Below are positions 46,879 through 58,748 of a stretch of DNA of 64,000 bases, in pieces. The first letter of the stretch is position 1. Each line of letters begins with the position of its first letter. Source of the DNA: Staphylotrichum longicolle (taxonomy: Eukaryota; Ascomycota; Sordariomycetes; Sordariales; Chaetomiaceae); contig JAHCVI010000001.1 in assembly GCA_019096155.1 (NCBI GenBank), forward strand, positions 4,526,001 through 4,590,000, written 5' to 3'. The translations under genes and the position numbers were made by a program. The notes under the pieces are model-generated. The model had not been told where the DNA came from, did not search any database, and was given only the letters and a program-made list of their open reading frames with translations.

Positions 46879-48180
46879 GAGTACCGTCTATCGACTGCCG
46901 GCGGAGGTATCGGCCGGATGAATATGTGCGCGCGCTGCAGGGCGCATGCATGGCACCAGTACAAAGCAGACATGCCCGCGATGGCTTCGCGGAGTGGAAG
47001 GATGGTGCAGGATCTATTCCTGTCCCGCCCGAACGTTTTCCGAAAGGCGCGGGGTCCCGAGACGGCCGCTTTACGCCCCCCAACATTGAAAGAGGGGTTG
47101 TGACGCCGTCAGGCAGGAGGTCACGAGCAATGCGCTTTCAACGAGCACATGAGGGAACGACAACTGCGCCCAGCCAACAGAGGGGTCGGCCCCCTTGCGT
47201 CCTCTTGACTGCCCTGCTGCTGAGCCGACAGCGAGAGCACCACAAGGTTGGTAGGGCTGGAGGCGTGGCTGAAGATCCCTTGCCCGTTGTTAGGGGCATG
47301 AGAGAGAGTGAAGAGTCAGTTCCGCTGGGAGTTATGCTTCTGGGCTGCAAACTGCGAGCCTATTAAGGCAGGGCAACATGAGATGTCCACATTGTCGTGG
47401 GGCAGGGTGGTCAAGGGCCAGCGCATGCTGGTTGAATCAAGGGAGATCTATCCCTGCGTTCCCAAGCAGAAGGTTGTGTTGGCGGAGAGAGGCGCGATGG
47501 AGGTGTGGGGTTAATCTTCGCCTCCAGTCTCAAACCCGAGGACCATAGGTAGCATCAGTCTCCGGTCACCGTGTTTTCAATCCCTGGTAGCAATTGCAAC
47601 ACAATTCATATTCATCTCAACGTGTCGGAGTTGTACAGACTGTGAGCGTCCCAGGTACAGCAGAGCCAGAGGAGCGCTGCGGTAACGATCCACGGGCTAC
47701 AGTAGTCTCACATACACAAGTGGTACATCGAATAATAGGGGCTTCGAGAAGGGAATCCATAAAAAGAAAACAAAGAGCTCAAACACGAGGAAGGGAAAAA
47801 GAAAAGAAACCCCAGCCAAGCCAAAGCCAGTCAGACCCGCCCAAAAACGACCACGATTTTAGACCTCATCCAACGCATCCCATGTCCAGTAGAAAGACAA
47901 AATCGCTCAAGCGGGCGTGTTTGTGCCACGCTGGCTCTGTTGTATCCCCCGCGGCCCCTCTTCGGCCACGTGGGCAGAGCACAATAACGGCCCGGTCCGC
48001 TGCCGCTGACGGCTCCCATTTCATGTAACGCCGGATGGGGTCGATTCGGTTGTAGGGTATATAGAAAACGTCATCCAGACGAGAAGAAAGAAGAAAAGAA
48101 AATCATCCACATGGTATCATGCGTCCTGCCCTGGCGTCTCATTGCTCGCAGCCTCCCTCGACACCTGCTCGCATCCCAGA
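46879..48180. other. Convergent intergenic region between SPC19 and SHO1
   Basis: Both flanking genes end here, so this holds two 3' regions. An A-rich stretch at about 47,760-47,820 lies downstream of SHO1. Short frames show no similarity. Confidence 0.5.
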
Positions 48181-49234
48181 TTATAATAGGATGAGGTAGT
48201 TGCTGGGCGCAATACCTGTCTCGCCGTTCTCCTTCCGTGCTTGCCACCACCTGCCGCTGACGTCGCTGACTTCGAGGATCTCGTGCTTGGAGAAGGAAAT
48301 CTCGTTGGCGTCTTCCGGATTGGCATCATAGCTGTAGATGGCCTTCGCCCGGTACGGGTACTCGGTCGGGGGTACGACTTCGGCGTCTGGGTTCCCTGCC
48401 TGAGGCGCGAGCTTCTGAGGAGGTGCCGACGTGAACGCTGGCGGGACCGCCGAGTTCCGCATGGTCGGGGCCATGCCGCCAACCGGGGACGGGTTCTCGA
48501 GGCCGTTGAGCTGGGCCGTGTACATCTGCGGAGGTTGTACCGATGTCGACGTCTCAGGCCTGCGAGTGCCGTAGCCACCGCTCATGGTCTGGCGGTTGGC
48601 CGAAGTCGACTCCTTGGAAAGAGCGAATGAGTCGATGTAGGCGCGCGGGACCGCTGATGGGGCGGATCCAAAGTAGAAGATCCAGACAATCTGAGAGGGT
48701 TGTTAGCTTGGGCCCTCGGATATCACACGACCCGGCATCTGCACATACCGTCACCATGGAGAGGAGGATAAAGCCAGCGGCCGAAGCTTCCTTGGCGCCC
48801 TGGCTGGTGTGGATCAGACCATTGACGGCGGAGGTCGAAAGCACTAGCCCGCAGCCGAGGTAGCCGACGAGGCGGACATGGTATGTCTGAATGCTGTCGG
48901 ATGCGACCACCACAAAAACGCCAATGATGAGGGCAATGTAGAAAACTAACGCCCAATATGTGTAGAGCGGGAAGTTGAACGGCACTTGGATGTGCGCCAG
49001 GATTGTCGCGATGAAGGAAATGATCCATGCAAGCTGCGGAATTCAAGATCAGCGGGTGAACGTTCAACATGCGAGGGGGCAGGAGCCAGCGCCTACCGCG
49101 GCGATGGATATGGTTGCAAGAGCGAACGGGTCACCGATGATGTTGCCGAAGCTCATGCGCTTACGGCCATACTGGGCCCTCGAGTATTCCATTTTCCCAA
49201 GCGACGGTGAGCGGAGCGAGCCGTAACCGGGCAT
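48181..49234 (-). CDS. SHO1: High-osmolarity membrane sensor Sho1
   Basis: Three exons on the minus strand: 49234-49097, 49033-48749, 48690-48181, encoding 310 residues (or 296 from the internal ATG at 49192, MEYSRAQYGRK, which matches the usual family start better). The sequence NIIGDPFALATISIA and four hydrophobic helices (IISFIATILAHI, YWALVFYIALIIGVFVVV, VGYLGCGLVLSTSAV, FILLSMVT-IVWIFYFG) form the Sho1 membrane domain. The C-terminal 60 residues are an SH3 domain: YRAKAIYSYDANPEDANEIS, then GRWWQARKENGETGIAPSNY. Sho1 sits in the plasma membrane and recruits Pbs2 to the HOG MAP-kinase path. All joins are in frame. Confidence 0.95.
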
Positions 49235-52200
49235 AAGGGCGCTGAGGTCGGGAAGCCGGCGGCGGTCTGATGTGTGTCGCTGAGTGGCGATTTAGTTGAG
49301 GCAGGCTTTCGCAGCGTGCATGGGGTAACCCGTCGTCCGAAGTAGCAGAACCTTGGAACCGCGTGGACAGCTGATGGTTCGTCAGAGGGGAGAACGTAAC
49401 TGGTGGAGCCGCAACGAAGTATTCGAATTTCGATTGTCGGACTCGGAGCTGCAAGGGGAGCTCAAGATCGCGCGGTTGGGTCGGCAAACCAAGAAAAAAG
49501 AAGGACGGGTGAAGAGAGTGTGCCCAGGAAAGGGAGAAAGGACGTCTCAAAGCTGGCAGTCAAGCGAACGAGCGGAAGCGGATGCAGAAAAAAAAGCCGA
49601 TCTATCCAGAACCCAAAAGTTTGCGGATTGCTGGCCTTCGATGAATCGTGGTTTGTCGTCGCTCCAATTCAGAACCCAATTTCCGGCAGTCGTGAAGCCC
49701 TGATCGTCCAAAGCGCCCTGTGTCTTGTGTCGTTTGTTGCAACCGCAGTACCCGCCAGCGTGCTTCAATCAATCGATGTGCAGGCGTCCTGTCGAGGGAA
49801 AGTCGAGGCTGGCGTGGGCGGGATCGAATGGCCAGCGATGGGGAAGGGAAGGCGTCGAGGAGAAGCGAAAGGGTAAAATCCCGTGAGAAGAGGAGACGGG
49901 GGTGGTAAATGGGTTAATGCGAGATGGAAGGGAGGCAGCACAGCCAGCCAACTGGGGCTGCGGAGCGGGAAGGACGGGGGCCGTGAGTGGACGCGGCCTG
50001 CAGGGGAGGGCGGGTTCAATGGCTCAGGGTGGGGCAACGCCTGCAAAATCGAGGAGGGAGGGTGGGTGGAGCGTGCGCATGCTGTGCCCTGAGGCCAAGG
50101 AATCTATTTGGCTGGACCTCAGGCCCTCGGCGAGTTCGCCCATGCTGAGACGCGACGCTCGCAAGTTGCTCGGGCATTCCTGCGAAAGCATTTTCACCCA
50201 GTCCAGCGTGCATCACTGGCAACTTCCGCGGCCGTCCCCCAGTTTAGCGCAGTCCAAGCTGGCGTACACAGAAGTCCTTTACCAACGACCCAGCTCTCAG
50301 CGACGGGGACTCCTCTACCAAACATGAGCATGAACAGGATGCTTCTCCTGGCCAGATTGGGTGCTGGCCCTCACTCAGCCCAGGGCTGGGGCTGGAATGC
50401 CGTAATGCGGCGGTCACCTCCTGGCGTCCAACAAGCTGCATCACAACTCCACAGATTTATCTCAGATTGCAGATTTCAGGCAATGCAAACGAAAGCACTT
50501 TTGGATGACTGTGTGTCTCGGCCAGGGACAGCAGTGTTGACAATCCACATTTGGAACTGTGACAAACTGACATTGGCACATTGGCAGACGCACCCCATGG
50601 ATTGCAACATCCTGGTGAGTCTGGGTCGTTCGCAGTGTGCGAGATGAGGGCCGTTGGCGGCGTGTGCGAGAACCGTCAACGAACGATAAATGCAAGCCAA
50701 TCGAGCTGTTAGACAAGGGCACCCTTCGTGCTCCATCGTCTTTGTCCAGGTGAATCGATTGTCGATGACGGCGACAGTTTGAGAAGGCTGTCTCCTCCCC
50801 AGATTCCGTTCGCTGCGGCAACCGCAACCGCAACACGCCTGCAAATCGGATGTATTTGAGGGATTTGATTGGGTCCAGTGCAAGCAGTGGGGTGTGCCCC
50901 TGGCCCCTGGATCTTGGCGTCCACCAGCACCCGCCCCGCTTCGTGCGTTTCACAGTTTCACAGACTCCACTGTGCCTGCCCAACCGACTGGCAGGTGGAC
51001 CCTGCGGTATCCTCGAAACACCATCTGACGAAGCATCTTGACTGGTGACACGGACATCACAGGCGGAGGGACGATGGCCTGGCTTCGCCTGGATCCGTGC
51101 CCACGGGAGATCTGGAACGGTGTGCTGCCTTCGCAGCTGCGATGCCACGCTGTGGGTGCAGCGAAAGGCGATTCGTTGGGCGAGGATCGCCATGATCCAG
51201 ACAGAAGCGCGGGGCTGGCCAATTTCACCAACTGCGGCTTCCTGAGAGAGCTTAGGAGTGGGCCCCTCCGAAGGGATTCTGGGATCTAGCCCACCCTCGG
51301 GAATCGACGCTCACCAGCAGGTTCCTGCGTCAGATCATGGAGGCGTGCGAGCCAGGCTGTGGAGTATGAGCGAGAAACGTCAAAAGCATCATGCCATAAC
51401 GGGCTCCCTGGCCAGGAGCTGGAACTCAATATGGACCGCATTAGCGGCACACATATTGGGTTCATTCACACATTAATGAACCCCACCATTAACAGTCTTA
51501 GTTCAACCACAGGCTTTGAACTGTTCGAGCCTGCTTAGGTAGGTAGTAGAAGGCAGTGGAAACCTTTGACAATGGCAGGCCCGATCTTGGAGAATCTGGG
51601 CTGTTCGTGGCGTTCCCATTCCCGCCGGCGGCTGGATATCGACGACGGACGCAGATCTCCTCCATTTGCTGCGGCTGCATCGGCATCGGCATGCCGGATA
51701 TCCCAAGAGGCCATAGCAGATGCCTCGTCTGAATGACAACTTTTGGGCGAGTGTGCACTGTTTACATCTCGGATGGTCGCAAACCGGCCGACCGACGAGC
51801 CCGAGTCCACTTCGGGGACCAGACGGCGTCACCGGGCCACCCTGGCCGGCTGGGGGATTGACCACCATGAGCGGCCAGCTGTCATGACCCATCACCTAGC
51901 CATCTGAGATTTTCCAGCTGAGTCCGGGGAACGAGGCGTGCAGCACATCCACTTCGATTGCAGGATAAAGTGGGATTTGAAACACGGATACGCGAGTACC
52001 GGGCCGAGGGTCGCACAGCCCCACGTGCCTGGACATCAGGTTTGCTTGCCGTCATCGTTATTTTGTATATTAAACATATGCACCGGAAGCTCGACCGTGG
52101 CCGGCCTGGCCCGAAGCTTTCAGGGCCGGAGGACGCGGTTGTGCGCCGGGGTAGGGCAGAGTAGGAAGAACCCCTTCCGTATCCCACGTGCCGCCGTTGC

Positions 52201-52589
52201 TGTCCCTCTGTAACTCTTGTTCCTTCACCTCGGCTCGCCGGAGCTAATGATGTCGGCATCATCAGTGAAGCACCTCCTTCTGCGCTACGGACGCTGATTC
52301 CGCCCCTCGACCGGCCATAGGCACGGCAAACCAATACCCCCGGCCCAAGTTGCCAGGATGTCGAGCGACTTGTCGGTTGCAGGATGACTGGATCACGACC
52401 GGGAAGTTTTCCAAAGTGACAGGCCGCAGATGGAAGCAGACATGCGATCCTGTTTGCAGCCTCCCCTCCCATTTCGTCTCGGCCGAGCTGTTGCGGATCA
52501 CTCAAGTCCACGCCCCTCGCAAGACCGACCTGTCGTCCAGCTCATGTTCCTCGTGATCTTCCCCTTTCTTTGCCTGCCAACCGTCACAC
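49235..52589. other. Long (3.3 kb) intergenic region upstream of SHO1
   Basis: This is the SHO1 5' flank plus the 3' side of the dynactin gene. Many overlapping open frames of 60-240 codons occur on both strands, but none shows a domain, a consistent splice structure or a recognisable protein. I see no tRNA or tandem array. It could hold an unrecognised small gene or a noncoding RNA. Confidence 0.4.
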
Positions 52590-53277
52590 TCACACCTTCC
52601 CCGCCTCCTCCCTCGCTTTTGTCATCCTCCTCACTCCCCTCTCCACCTTCTCCAACCGGCCCTCCACGTCCGCCAGCTCCACGCCGTACCGCAGCACCCC
52701 GCCCTCATACCACGCGCGGACGGCGCGCTCGCTCCGCCTCCGCAGCTCCGACATCTCGGCCGCCTGCCTGCGCTGCAGCTCCTCGATCTCGCGCATGCGC
52801 GGCGCCAGGGCCACCAGCGCGGCGCTCTGCCGCGCGTCGGGGATGGGCGTGTCGGCCGTCGCGGCCGTGAGGGCGGACGCGGTCGAGGGGAAGGCGGTCG
52901 CGTAGGCGAGGACGGTGGCGCGGACTGCTTCGGGGGAGAGCTGTGTGGGCGGGTCGCGGGAGGAGGAGACGGGGGATTGGAAGAGGGTTGGGTGGGATTT
53001 GTCTTTGGACAGGTGGTTAGAGTGCAGATCGAGGTTGGGGTAGGTGGGGGCGGGAGAGGGGAAGCGTACAGATCTTGAGAATCTCGGCGTAGACACGGAC
53101 GTGGCGGACCAGGTGGTTGAAGCGGTGCTCAAGTTCGGCTAGGGAGGATGTTGCCGATTCGGAGGGCGGCTGGGTTGGGGGTGGGGTCCCGCCGTAGAGA
53201 ATGTGCTCGATGCGCAGCAGACGCGCTTGGAGCAGCTCGATGGTGCCCAGCGTCGTCTGGTCGAGCGTGTTGTCCAT
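52590..53277 (-). CDS. Dynactin p24 subunit / RO10-like nuclear distribution protein
   Basis: Two exons, 53277-53070 and 53002-52590, encode 206 residues; the join is in frame (tyrosine codon split). The N-terminus LLQARLLRIEHILYGG resembles the LQARVEELERWVYG start of animal dynactin p24 (DCTN3). The rest is largely helical, with coiled-coil stretches at the end (LQRRQAAEMSELRRRSERAV, LADVEGRLEKVERGVRRM). Such a protein belongs to the dynactin shoulder, which links dynein to cargo and, in filamentous fungi, moves nuclei along hyphae. Identification rests on the N-terminal motif and coiled-coil layout, so I hold it as probable. Confidence 0.72.
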
Positions 53278-54260
53278 GATGCCGGTTGCCAGCTGAGCCT
53301 GCTGCACAATTGGGTTTGTTCCGGAGCACCCAGATGATGACGCGTCGATGTGGCAAGTGTGAATCGGTTGCGGGGTTGTGAACACGAGAAAACGTGAGAA
53401 CAAGGGAGAGGTGATGGAGTGCTGCACAGCTTCCCCAGATTTGTTGAACCCGAGAGAACGGGAAGGGTTCTTGCCAAGCCGCTGCGGAACGGACCAAATC
53501 GTTTCTGGTAACTAACGGAACCCCGCCGTTATGCCGTCTCGGTCACGGTACGGATGAAAACATTAGAACGCAGCGATGACCTGAAACGGAATGACCTGAC
53601 CATCACGAATATTATGGAAACGCCAGGCTAGTGGTAAAAACGTTCGGTTTTGTGCTAAACGATGGCTACTTTCCAAATATCCTTCCATCGGCGTTCTCGA
53701 CAGATGCTTTCCGCTCGTAAGAATGGTTCCAGCGATAACGGGATGTTTCCACATCGAGATAAGAACTCGGTGTAAAATAGCAGTGTCGGACACAATCACT
53801 CGGTCCGGTTTCACAGGCACAAGAAGGTCGGATGGAAATTACAATGGCAATGGTGGACAGTTTGAATCAGAAAATCGCCAAGGGACACAGGTTATAGCAG
53901 CGAGGGGAGTGTTTTCGCTTTGGGTCATGTTTTGCCTCGGGACCAACAAGTTCGCCATGAGGTTCCATGACATTCGCCATGAAGGCGCCAACCTCGCGAA
54001 GGGTGCTATGGGCTAGCGACGAGCTCCAAACCAAGTTCCCAAATCCCCTCCTGAATGCCAATGCTCTTGCGATAAAAACAAATGAGCTTAAATGCCCTGA
54101 TTGGCGTCCCGTTGTTCCTGAGAGGGATTGGCATCGCTTTGTTCCTGAGGCGGATTCTGCTGGACCTGAAATGGGTTCTGCTGGACCTGAAATGGGTTCT
54201 GCTGGATCTGAAATGGATTCTGCTGAGCCTGAGGCGTGTTCTGCTGGACCTGGAGCGGGT
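53278..54260. other. Region between dynactin gene and zinc-finger gene, with possible zinc-finger 3' exon
   Basis: The left part is the dynactin promoter. From 54,260 down to 53,867 one minus-strand frame stays open and could be a second exon of the C2H2 gene, including the 21-bp repeat; I cannot confirm the splice. Nothing else is supported. Confidence 0.35.
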
Positions 54261-54261
54261 T
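54152..54261. repeat. Minisatellite of 21-bp units
   Basis: Five consecutive 21-bp units (54152, 54173, 54194, 54215, 54236) share the core TTCTGCTGGACCTGAAAT with a few changes each. Because 21 is a multiple of three, all frames stay open: on the minus strand the units read QQNPFQV-type or SGPAEPI-type heptads. It lies directly 3' of the minus-strand C2H2 zinc-finger frame and could encode a Gln-rich tail for it. Confidence 0.85.
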
Positions 54262-54542
54262 CATGTTGTCTGAAGCAACATTAGCTCATCTACTTGTGGG
54301 CGGCTCGTCAGTGATCGCCAAGGGTACTTGCAGAGCAGGTCGATGCCCGTTCGGAGTTCGTCCTCATGGCTCCTTAGGAGGTGGTTGCCCAGCTCGTCCT
54401 TCCGCGGGTAAACTCTGCCGCAGTTTGGAACAAAACATGCGAACGCGTTTGTGTGGCTGGCTACGTGACGAGTGAGAGCCCCGGAAGTACCGACCCTTCG
54501 GCCACACACCATACAGACGAACTGAAGGTTGGCATGGGTCAT
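54261..54542 (-). CDS. Small C2H2 zinc-finger protein (C-terminus uncertain)
   Basis: From ATG 54542 the frame encodes 93 residues with two zinc fingers: CMVCGRRVGTSGALTRHVASH (C-x2-C-x12-H-x3-H), positions about 10-30, and CFVPNCGRVYPRKDELGNHL ending RSH (C-x4-C-x12-H-x4-H), positions about 36-59. This arrangement is common in fungal C2H2 regulators. A GTACCC...TTCAG intron (about 54329-54270) would instead splice into the 21-bp repeat and extend the protein with a low-complexity tail to 53867. Nuclear DNA-binding role is inferred. The promoter carries four PacC-like boxes. Confidence 0.6.
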   Translation of the reverse strand: MTHANLQFVCMVCGRRVGTSGALTRHVASHTNAFACFVPNCGRVYPRKDELGNHLLRSHEDELRTGIDLLCKYPWRSLTSRPQVDELMLLQTT

Positions 54543-54605
54543 GGCGATGTGTTGGCTGCAACCATTAGCTTGGCGATCCGATTAATACCAAAGCCGAGCG
54601 CCAGT

Positions 54606-54641
54606 CTTGGCGATTCTTGGCACGTCTTGGCACTTCTTGGC
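54606..54641 (-). promoter_or_regulatory. Four GCCAAG boxes at exact 10-bp spacing
   Basis: The plus strand reads CTTGGC at 54606, 54616, 54626 and 54636, so the minus strand has four GCCAAG hexamers one helical turn apart, 64-100 bp before the C2H2 start codon. GCCARG is the established core site of the pH regulator PacC. The regular phasing would place all sites on one DNA face. The intervening bases vary, so this may be an array of sites and not just a decayed simple repeat. Binding is not shown. Confidence 0.45.
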
Positions 54642-55252
54642 TTACGGGAGATTAGCGGCCACGGGTTCCTCATGGCCGCAGCCCTGGAAGAGGCACCGGG
54701 CGGGAGCAGGCAGTTGGTTGGACATCGTGGTTTTGCGGAGACTTGGACCGGAAATCCTTGTAGTTTCCGGGGTGTTGCTGCGATGCTGTGGAAAGGAAAT
54801 GGTGGGTCGGAAAGGCCGGTTTTGGTTTCGGAAATTTCCAGCGAATATTTTCCAGGGTTCTAAACGGTGGGGCGGAAAACGGTGGGGGTTAGGGTTAGAA
54901 CAATACACGCCAGCCCCAGATCCATGTGGCATGTGCCAATCTCTCAGGGCTGAGCCGACAGGGTGCAATCGTGGCCCTGGAGTGCTGACGCATCGAACAA
55001 CGCCAACCTACGGACTGCCCCCATCCTTCAACCGCTGCACCTAGCTCCTCAACAACGCGGAGCGCATATCCACAGATACATCACTGCATCTTGCGTTTTG
55101 ACTGACAGGATTGACGTTTGGCCGCCGTGCTCCCTGACGCTGCGCTGACGCCCCTTGACCATTCGCTTCAGGGGCGCTGAACGGCTCGACAAACACCCCC
55201 GATGGCGGCGATAGCGGGCGTATAGTCCAACCCGCGAACTATCATCTCATCG

Positions 55253-55320
55253 CTCCTCGTTCCTCCTCGTTCCTCCTCTTCCTCCTCGTCCCTCCTCGTC
55301 CCTCCTCGTCCCTCCTCGAG
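55253..55320 (+). repeat. CT-rich microsatellite (TCCTCGTCC-like units)
   Basis: Imperfect units of TCCTCGTTCC/TCCTCGTCCC repeat about seven times, ending 70 bp before the transporter ATG. Such pyrimidine tracts are common in fungal promoters near transcription starts. Confidence 0.7.
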
Positions 55321-55391
55321 CCCTCTAGTTTGCAACTCCCTGTGCGGTGCGGCGCTGCCTCCGGACAGCGAACGAGCCTGCGATCGGCTCG

Positions 55392-57261
55392 ATGAGAGGC
55401 TATTCGACGGTAGAGCCTGGCAGTGCGTCAGCTACTACCGCCGGCGGAAACATGGCGCAGTGAGTGTCGCGGCAATAGAAGCACCTTCCAGATTTCTATG
55501 GTTGCTAACGAGCCATGGTTTACAGTCAACGCCGAACCCGCAACCCCAAGCTGGGTGGGGGCCACGCCTCCATCATGAGCAGCAACATCAACCTCGTGAA
55601 TACCAGTATGTCGAAGGATGAAAAACGGTGTCGAGGGCCCTGTTGTTGACAAAACCCAGTTATTGGTGCCGGCACCCTTGCTATGCCCTCGGCCATGTCG
55701 CACTTTGGCGTCCTGCTCGGAGTCTTGCTGATTCTGTGGTGCGGTCTCACGTCGGCCTTTGGACTGTACCTGCAGTCACGCTGCGCTCGCTACCTCGACC
55801 GTGGAACGTCGTCCTTCTTTGCCCTCTCGCAGATCACCTACCCGAATGCCGCCGTCGTGTTCGACGCCGCCATCGCCATCAAATGCTTTGGAGTCGGCGT
55901 CTCGTACATGATCATCATCGGCGATCTTATGCCCGGCGTCGCGGAAGCGTTTGGGAGCGTTGACCTGGGGCTTCCGTTTCTTGCCGACCGGAGGTTCTGG
56001 ATAACAGCCTTCTTCTTGCTCTTCATCATCCCGCTGAGCTTTCCGAAGAGGTTGGACTCGCTCAAGTACACAAGCCTGGTGGCGCTGGTTGCGATCGGCT
56101 ATCTCATCATCCTCGTGGTCTATCATTTCGCGGCCGACGAGATTCCGAATAAGGGGGACATCCGTGTCATCACGTGGGAGGGGCCGGTTGCCGCTCTCAG
56201 CAGCCTGCCGGTCGTGATCTTTGCCTACACGTGCCACCAGAATGTGGGTATGCCCTGTGTTCTGACCTCGAGGCCGCTAGCTTACTCGGTGATAGATGTT
56301 TTCCATCCTCAACGAGATCAGGGACAACTCGCCCGGCAGCGTGATTACCGTCATCGGCTCCAGTATCGGCTCTGCAGCCTCGGTGTACATTCTCGTTGCC
56401 ATCACCGGCTATCTCACGTTTGGAAACGATGTCAAGGGCAATATCGTTGGCATGTGTAAGTAATGGCCTGCCCCCCGGCCCATGTTCGCCCTTGCCACTT
56501 CAACTCAAAACTAACACTATGCATCAGACCCCCCATCGATCGCTTCGACTATCGCCAAGGCCGCCATCGTGGCCCTGGTCACCTTCAGCATCCCACTCCA
56601 GATCCACCCCTGCCGCGCTTCCATCGACGCCGTCCTCCGCTGGCGCCCCAACGGCGGCAGCCAACGCTCCCAAAATGGCTCCGGCGCCGCAGCAGGCAGC
56701 CAGCCCCTTCTTCCCTCCTCCAACAGCCCCGCGGCCCTCGACAGCCACGGCGCCCCTGTGGTGGCCATGTCGGAGCTGCGCTTCGCCCTCATCACCAGCG
56801 GCATCCTCATCCTCAGCTACGTCACCGCTCTCAACGTCTCCAGCCTCGACCGCGTGCTCGCCTACGTCGGCAGCACAGGGTCCACGGCCATCTCGTTCAT
56901 TCTGCCGGGCCTGTTCTACTACAAGATTAGCGATCCGGATAGTATCTACCACCAGCGCCTGTCCAAGGAAGATGACGATGTCGAGTTTGACGGCGACGAC
57001 GACGACGACGATGCCGTCGGGGACGACGCCCCCGAGATGGTCAACTCGGGCCTGCTGGGTAGCGTTGCCAGCCTTCGATCCAACGCGAGCGGTGTCACGG
57101 GGGGTTCCTCGTCCCGGCGCTGGCGGTGGGTGAGGAAGTGGCGCTGGGATCTGGAGCATCTGGAGACGGGGCTGCTGCGCAAGCTGTCGCTCTGCTTGAC
57201 CGTGTATGGCGTGTGTGTCATGGTGGTTTGCTTGGGGATGAATACCTTTTTCAAGCATTGA
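55392..57261 (+). CDS. Vacuolar amino-acid transporter, AVT family (AAAP)
   Basis: Five exons: 55392-55459, 55526-55605, 55660-56243, 56296-56455, 56528-57261, encoding 541 residues with every join in frame. The first membrane segment carries the family motif TIIGAGTLAMPSAMSHFG, followed by about ten more helices (LLGVLLILWCGLTSAFGLYL, WITAFFLLFIIPLSF, ALVAIGYLIILVVYHFA and others). TCHQNMFSILNEIRD, split by intron 4, is also typical of AVT proteins. An acidic loop (EEDDDV...DDDDDD region, about 57,000) lies before the last helices. By length and motif it fits yeast Avt5-7, which move amino acids across the vacuolar membrane. Substrate and direction cannot be read from sequence. Confidence 0.93.
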
Positions 57262-58288
57262 GCTCTACTACAATATGAATAGAGAAAGAGAATAGCTATC
57301 GACCTTGATGCTAGAGATGGGATGGACGGATGGCTGGGCTGTCTTGTCATTCTGCCGATGGGGTTGGTGCGAAGCAGCGCATTTCTTTTGGAGCGTAAAG
57401 AGCAGGTAAATGGTGTGGGGCTGCGTCACCAGCGAGAGGACGGTTGTGGGAAGAGGGATCTGCTTGGGTGTGTGAATTTCGGCGTTCTGGGCGAACGAAT
57501 GCATGGGGTTTGGAAAGGGTCATGTGGATCGCGGATTTTTGGTACAGGACGGTTGATGGTACATATAGCGCAATCTGAGAGAATCCTCCCTTTTCCAGCT
57601 GCCGTGCGAGTGCAATGTGTTGCTGTTGCGTTTGCGGACTGGTGTCGGGAGGGACTCGACCTCGTCGTCCGACACAGCAAAGGGCTGGCTTGGCATGCTG
57701 AGCAGGAACTCGAACCGGAACAGTAGCCTCGCCCTTTTTGAACCTTGCCTTAATCCTTTGCGCGTCTGGCGAAGTGTTGAAGCCTGGACTGGGCCCAATT
57801 ACCCATCGAGTGCGGATAACCAACCCAACACCTCGGGTCCTATCATAACCGATATCCTCGCTGTGTGGGACCCGTAAGCTGCTATGCTCCATCTCGGCTG
57901 ATCCGTTCGTAGGATGCACCTCAGTTGCGACTCGAACGGTGTGCTTGTTGAACCTTTATTGCTATCTTCGAGAGAGATTCTCCCGACTGGGGACATGTCT
58001 CCCAACAGGACCCCGTTCGCCGCCCGTCATCAGAGAACCAGTATCCGCAAATGGCGCTCATCTCACAGCCATGATCGCATGACCAAAGCAGACTATGTTC
58101 AGTTCATATCGCCAGCTCGCCGTGAACGTTGATCGGAATAGAGCCCGGTAGTTGATTCGTCTCTATCGTACAGCCCATGTCTACCTCGCAAAAACGCCTT
58201 TGTACATGCTCTCGGTGGTTTCGTACACACGGAGTGTGGTGAAAAATAAAATACACTTTGTTCTGTCGGGCGGTGCGTGTCTCGCTCG
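57262..58288. other. Convergent intergenic region between AVT gene and MRPS16
   Basis: Both neighbours end into this 1-kb segment, so it carries two 3' regions. Open frames here have no similarity I recognise. Confidence 0.5.
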
Positions 58289-58748
58289 CTATGCCTCGTT
58301 CGCCTGGCCTTTGGGCGCGGTGGTGCTCGGAGCCCCTGGTCGGTGTTTGGGCGGGAGGATGCCGACCTAGCGGACGACATGTTAGTATGCCGCAGTCACG
58401 GAGGGTGTGCAGGTGACGTGTGCCTACCATCGATAATAGCCTCCACACTGTCTCTGTCGGGTGAGCGCCCACACCGATCCAGTACTTCGCCCTTGTCGTG
58501 TCCAGCTTGATGTCCTTGTGCAACCTGCCCGTGGTGTCGTAGGGGTCCTTCTTGGGAATGGGGTCGTAGGTGCCAATGACCTCGAGCGGCCGGCTGTTGC
58601 GCGCGGTCCTAGGAAGAGTTAGAGGGTGTGTTCCACGTGGAGAAGAGAGGGAGTTGAGGCGGGGCGCATACCGGGCGTGCGCGACGACAATGTTGTAGAA
58701 GGGCGAGTTGGTGCGCCCGAAGCGCGCCAGTCTGATCTTGACCACCAT
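58289..58748 (-). CDS. MRPS16: Mitochondrial small-subunit ribosomal protein bS16m
   Basis: Three exons on the minus strand, 58748-58672, 58608-58428 and 58366-58289, encode 111 residues, the usual length. The protein starts MVVKIRLARFGRTNSPFYNI and continues with RPLEVIGTYDPIPKK, RAKYWIGVGAHPTETVWRLL and GILPPKHRPGAP, all conserved in S16. It is a structural component of the mitochondrial ribosome small subunit. No separate presequence is evident; S16 proteins commonly carry import information in the basic N-terminus. The reading frame stays open across intron 1, so a longer unspliced frame exists but is not the gene. Confidence 0.95.

Larger units (their letters stand above)
54543..55391. 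other. Divergent intergenic region between C2H2 gene and AVT transporter
   Basis: Holds the GCCAAG array, a short GGTTAGGGTTAG run at about 54,885 and a CT-rich microsatellite just before the transporter start. No coding sequence is supported. Confidence 0.5.

Noticed and set aside
54152..54261. CRISPR-like array
   Set aside because: Units are directly adjacent without spacers; it is a minisatellite in a eukaryotic genome.
56524..57258. 244-codon minus-strand frame opposite the AVT gene
   Set aside because: Exactly antisense to the last AVT exon, which has convincing membrane segments and splice phase.
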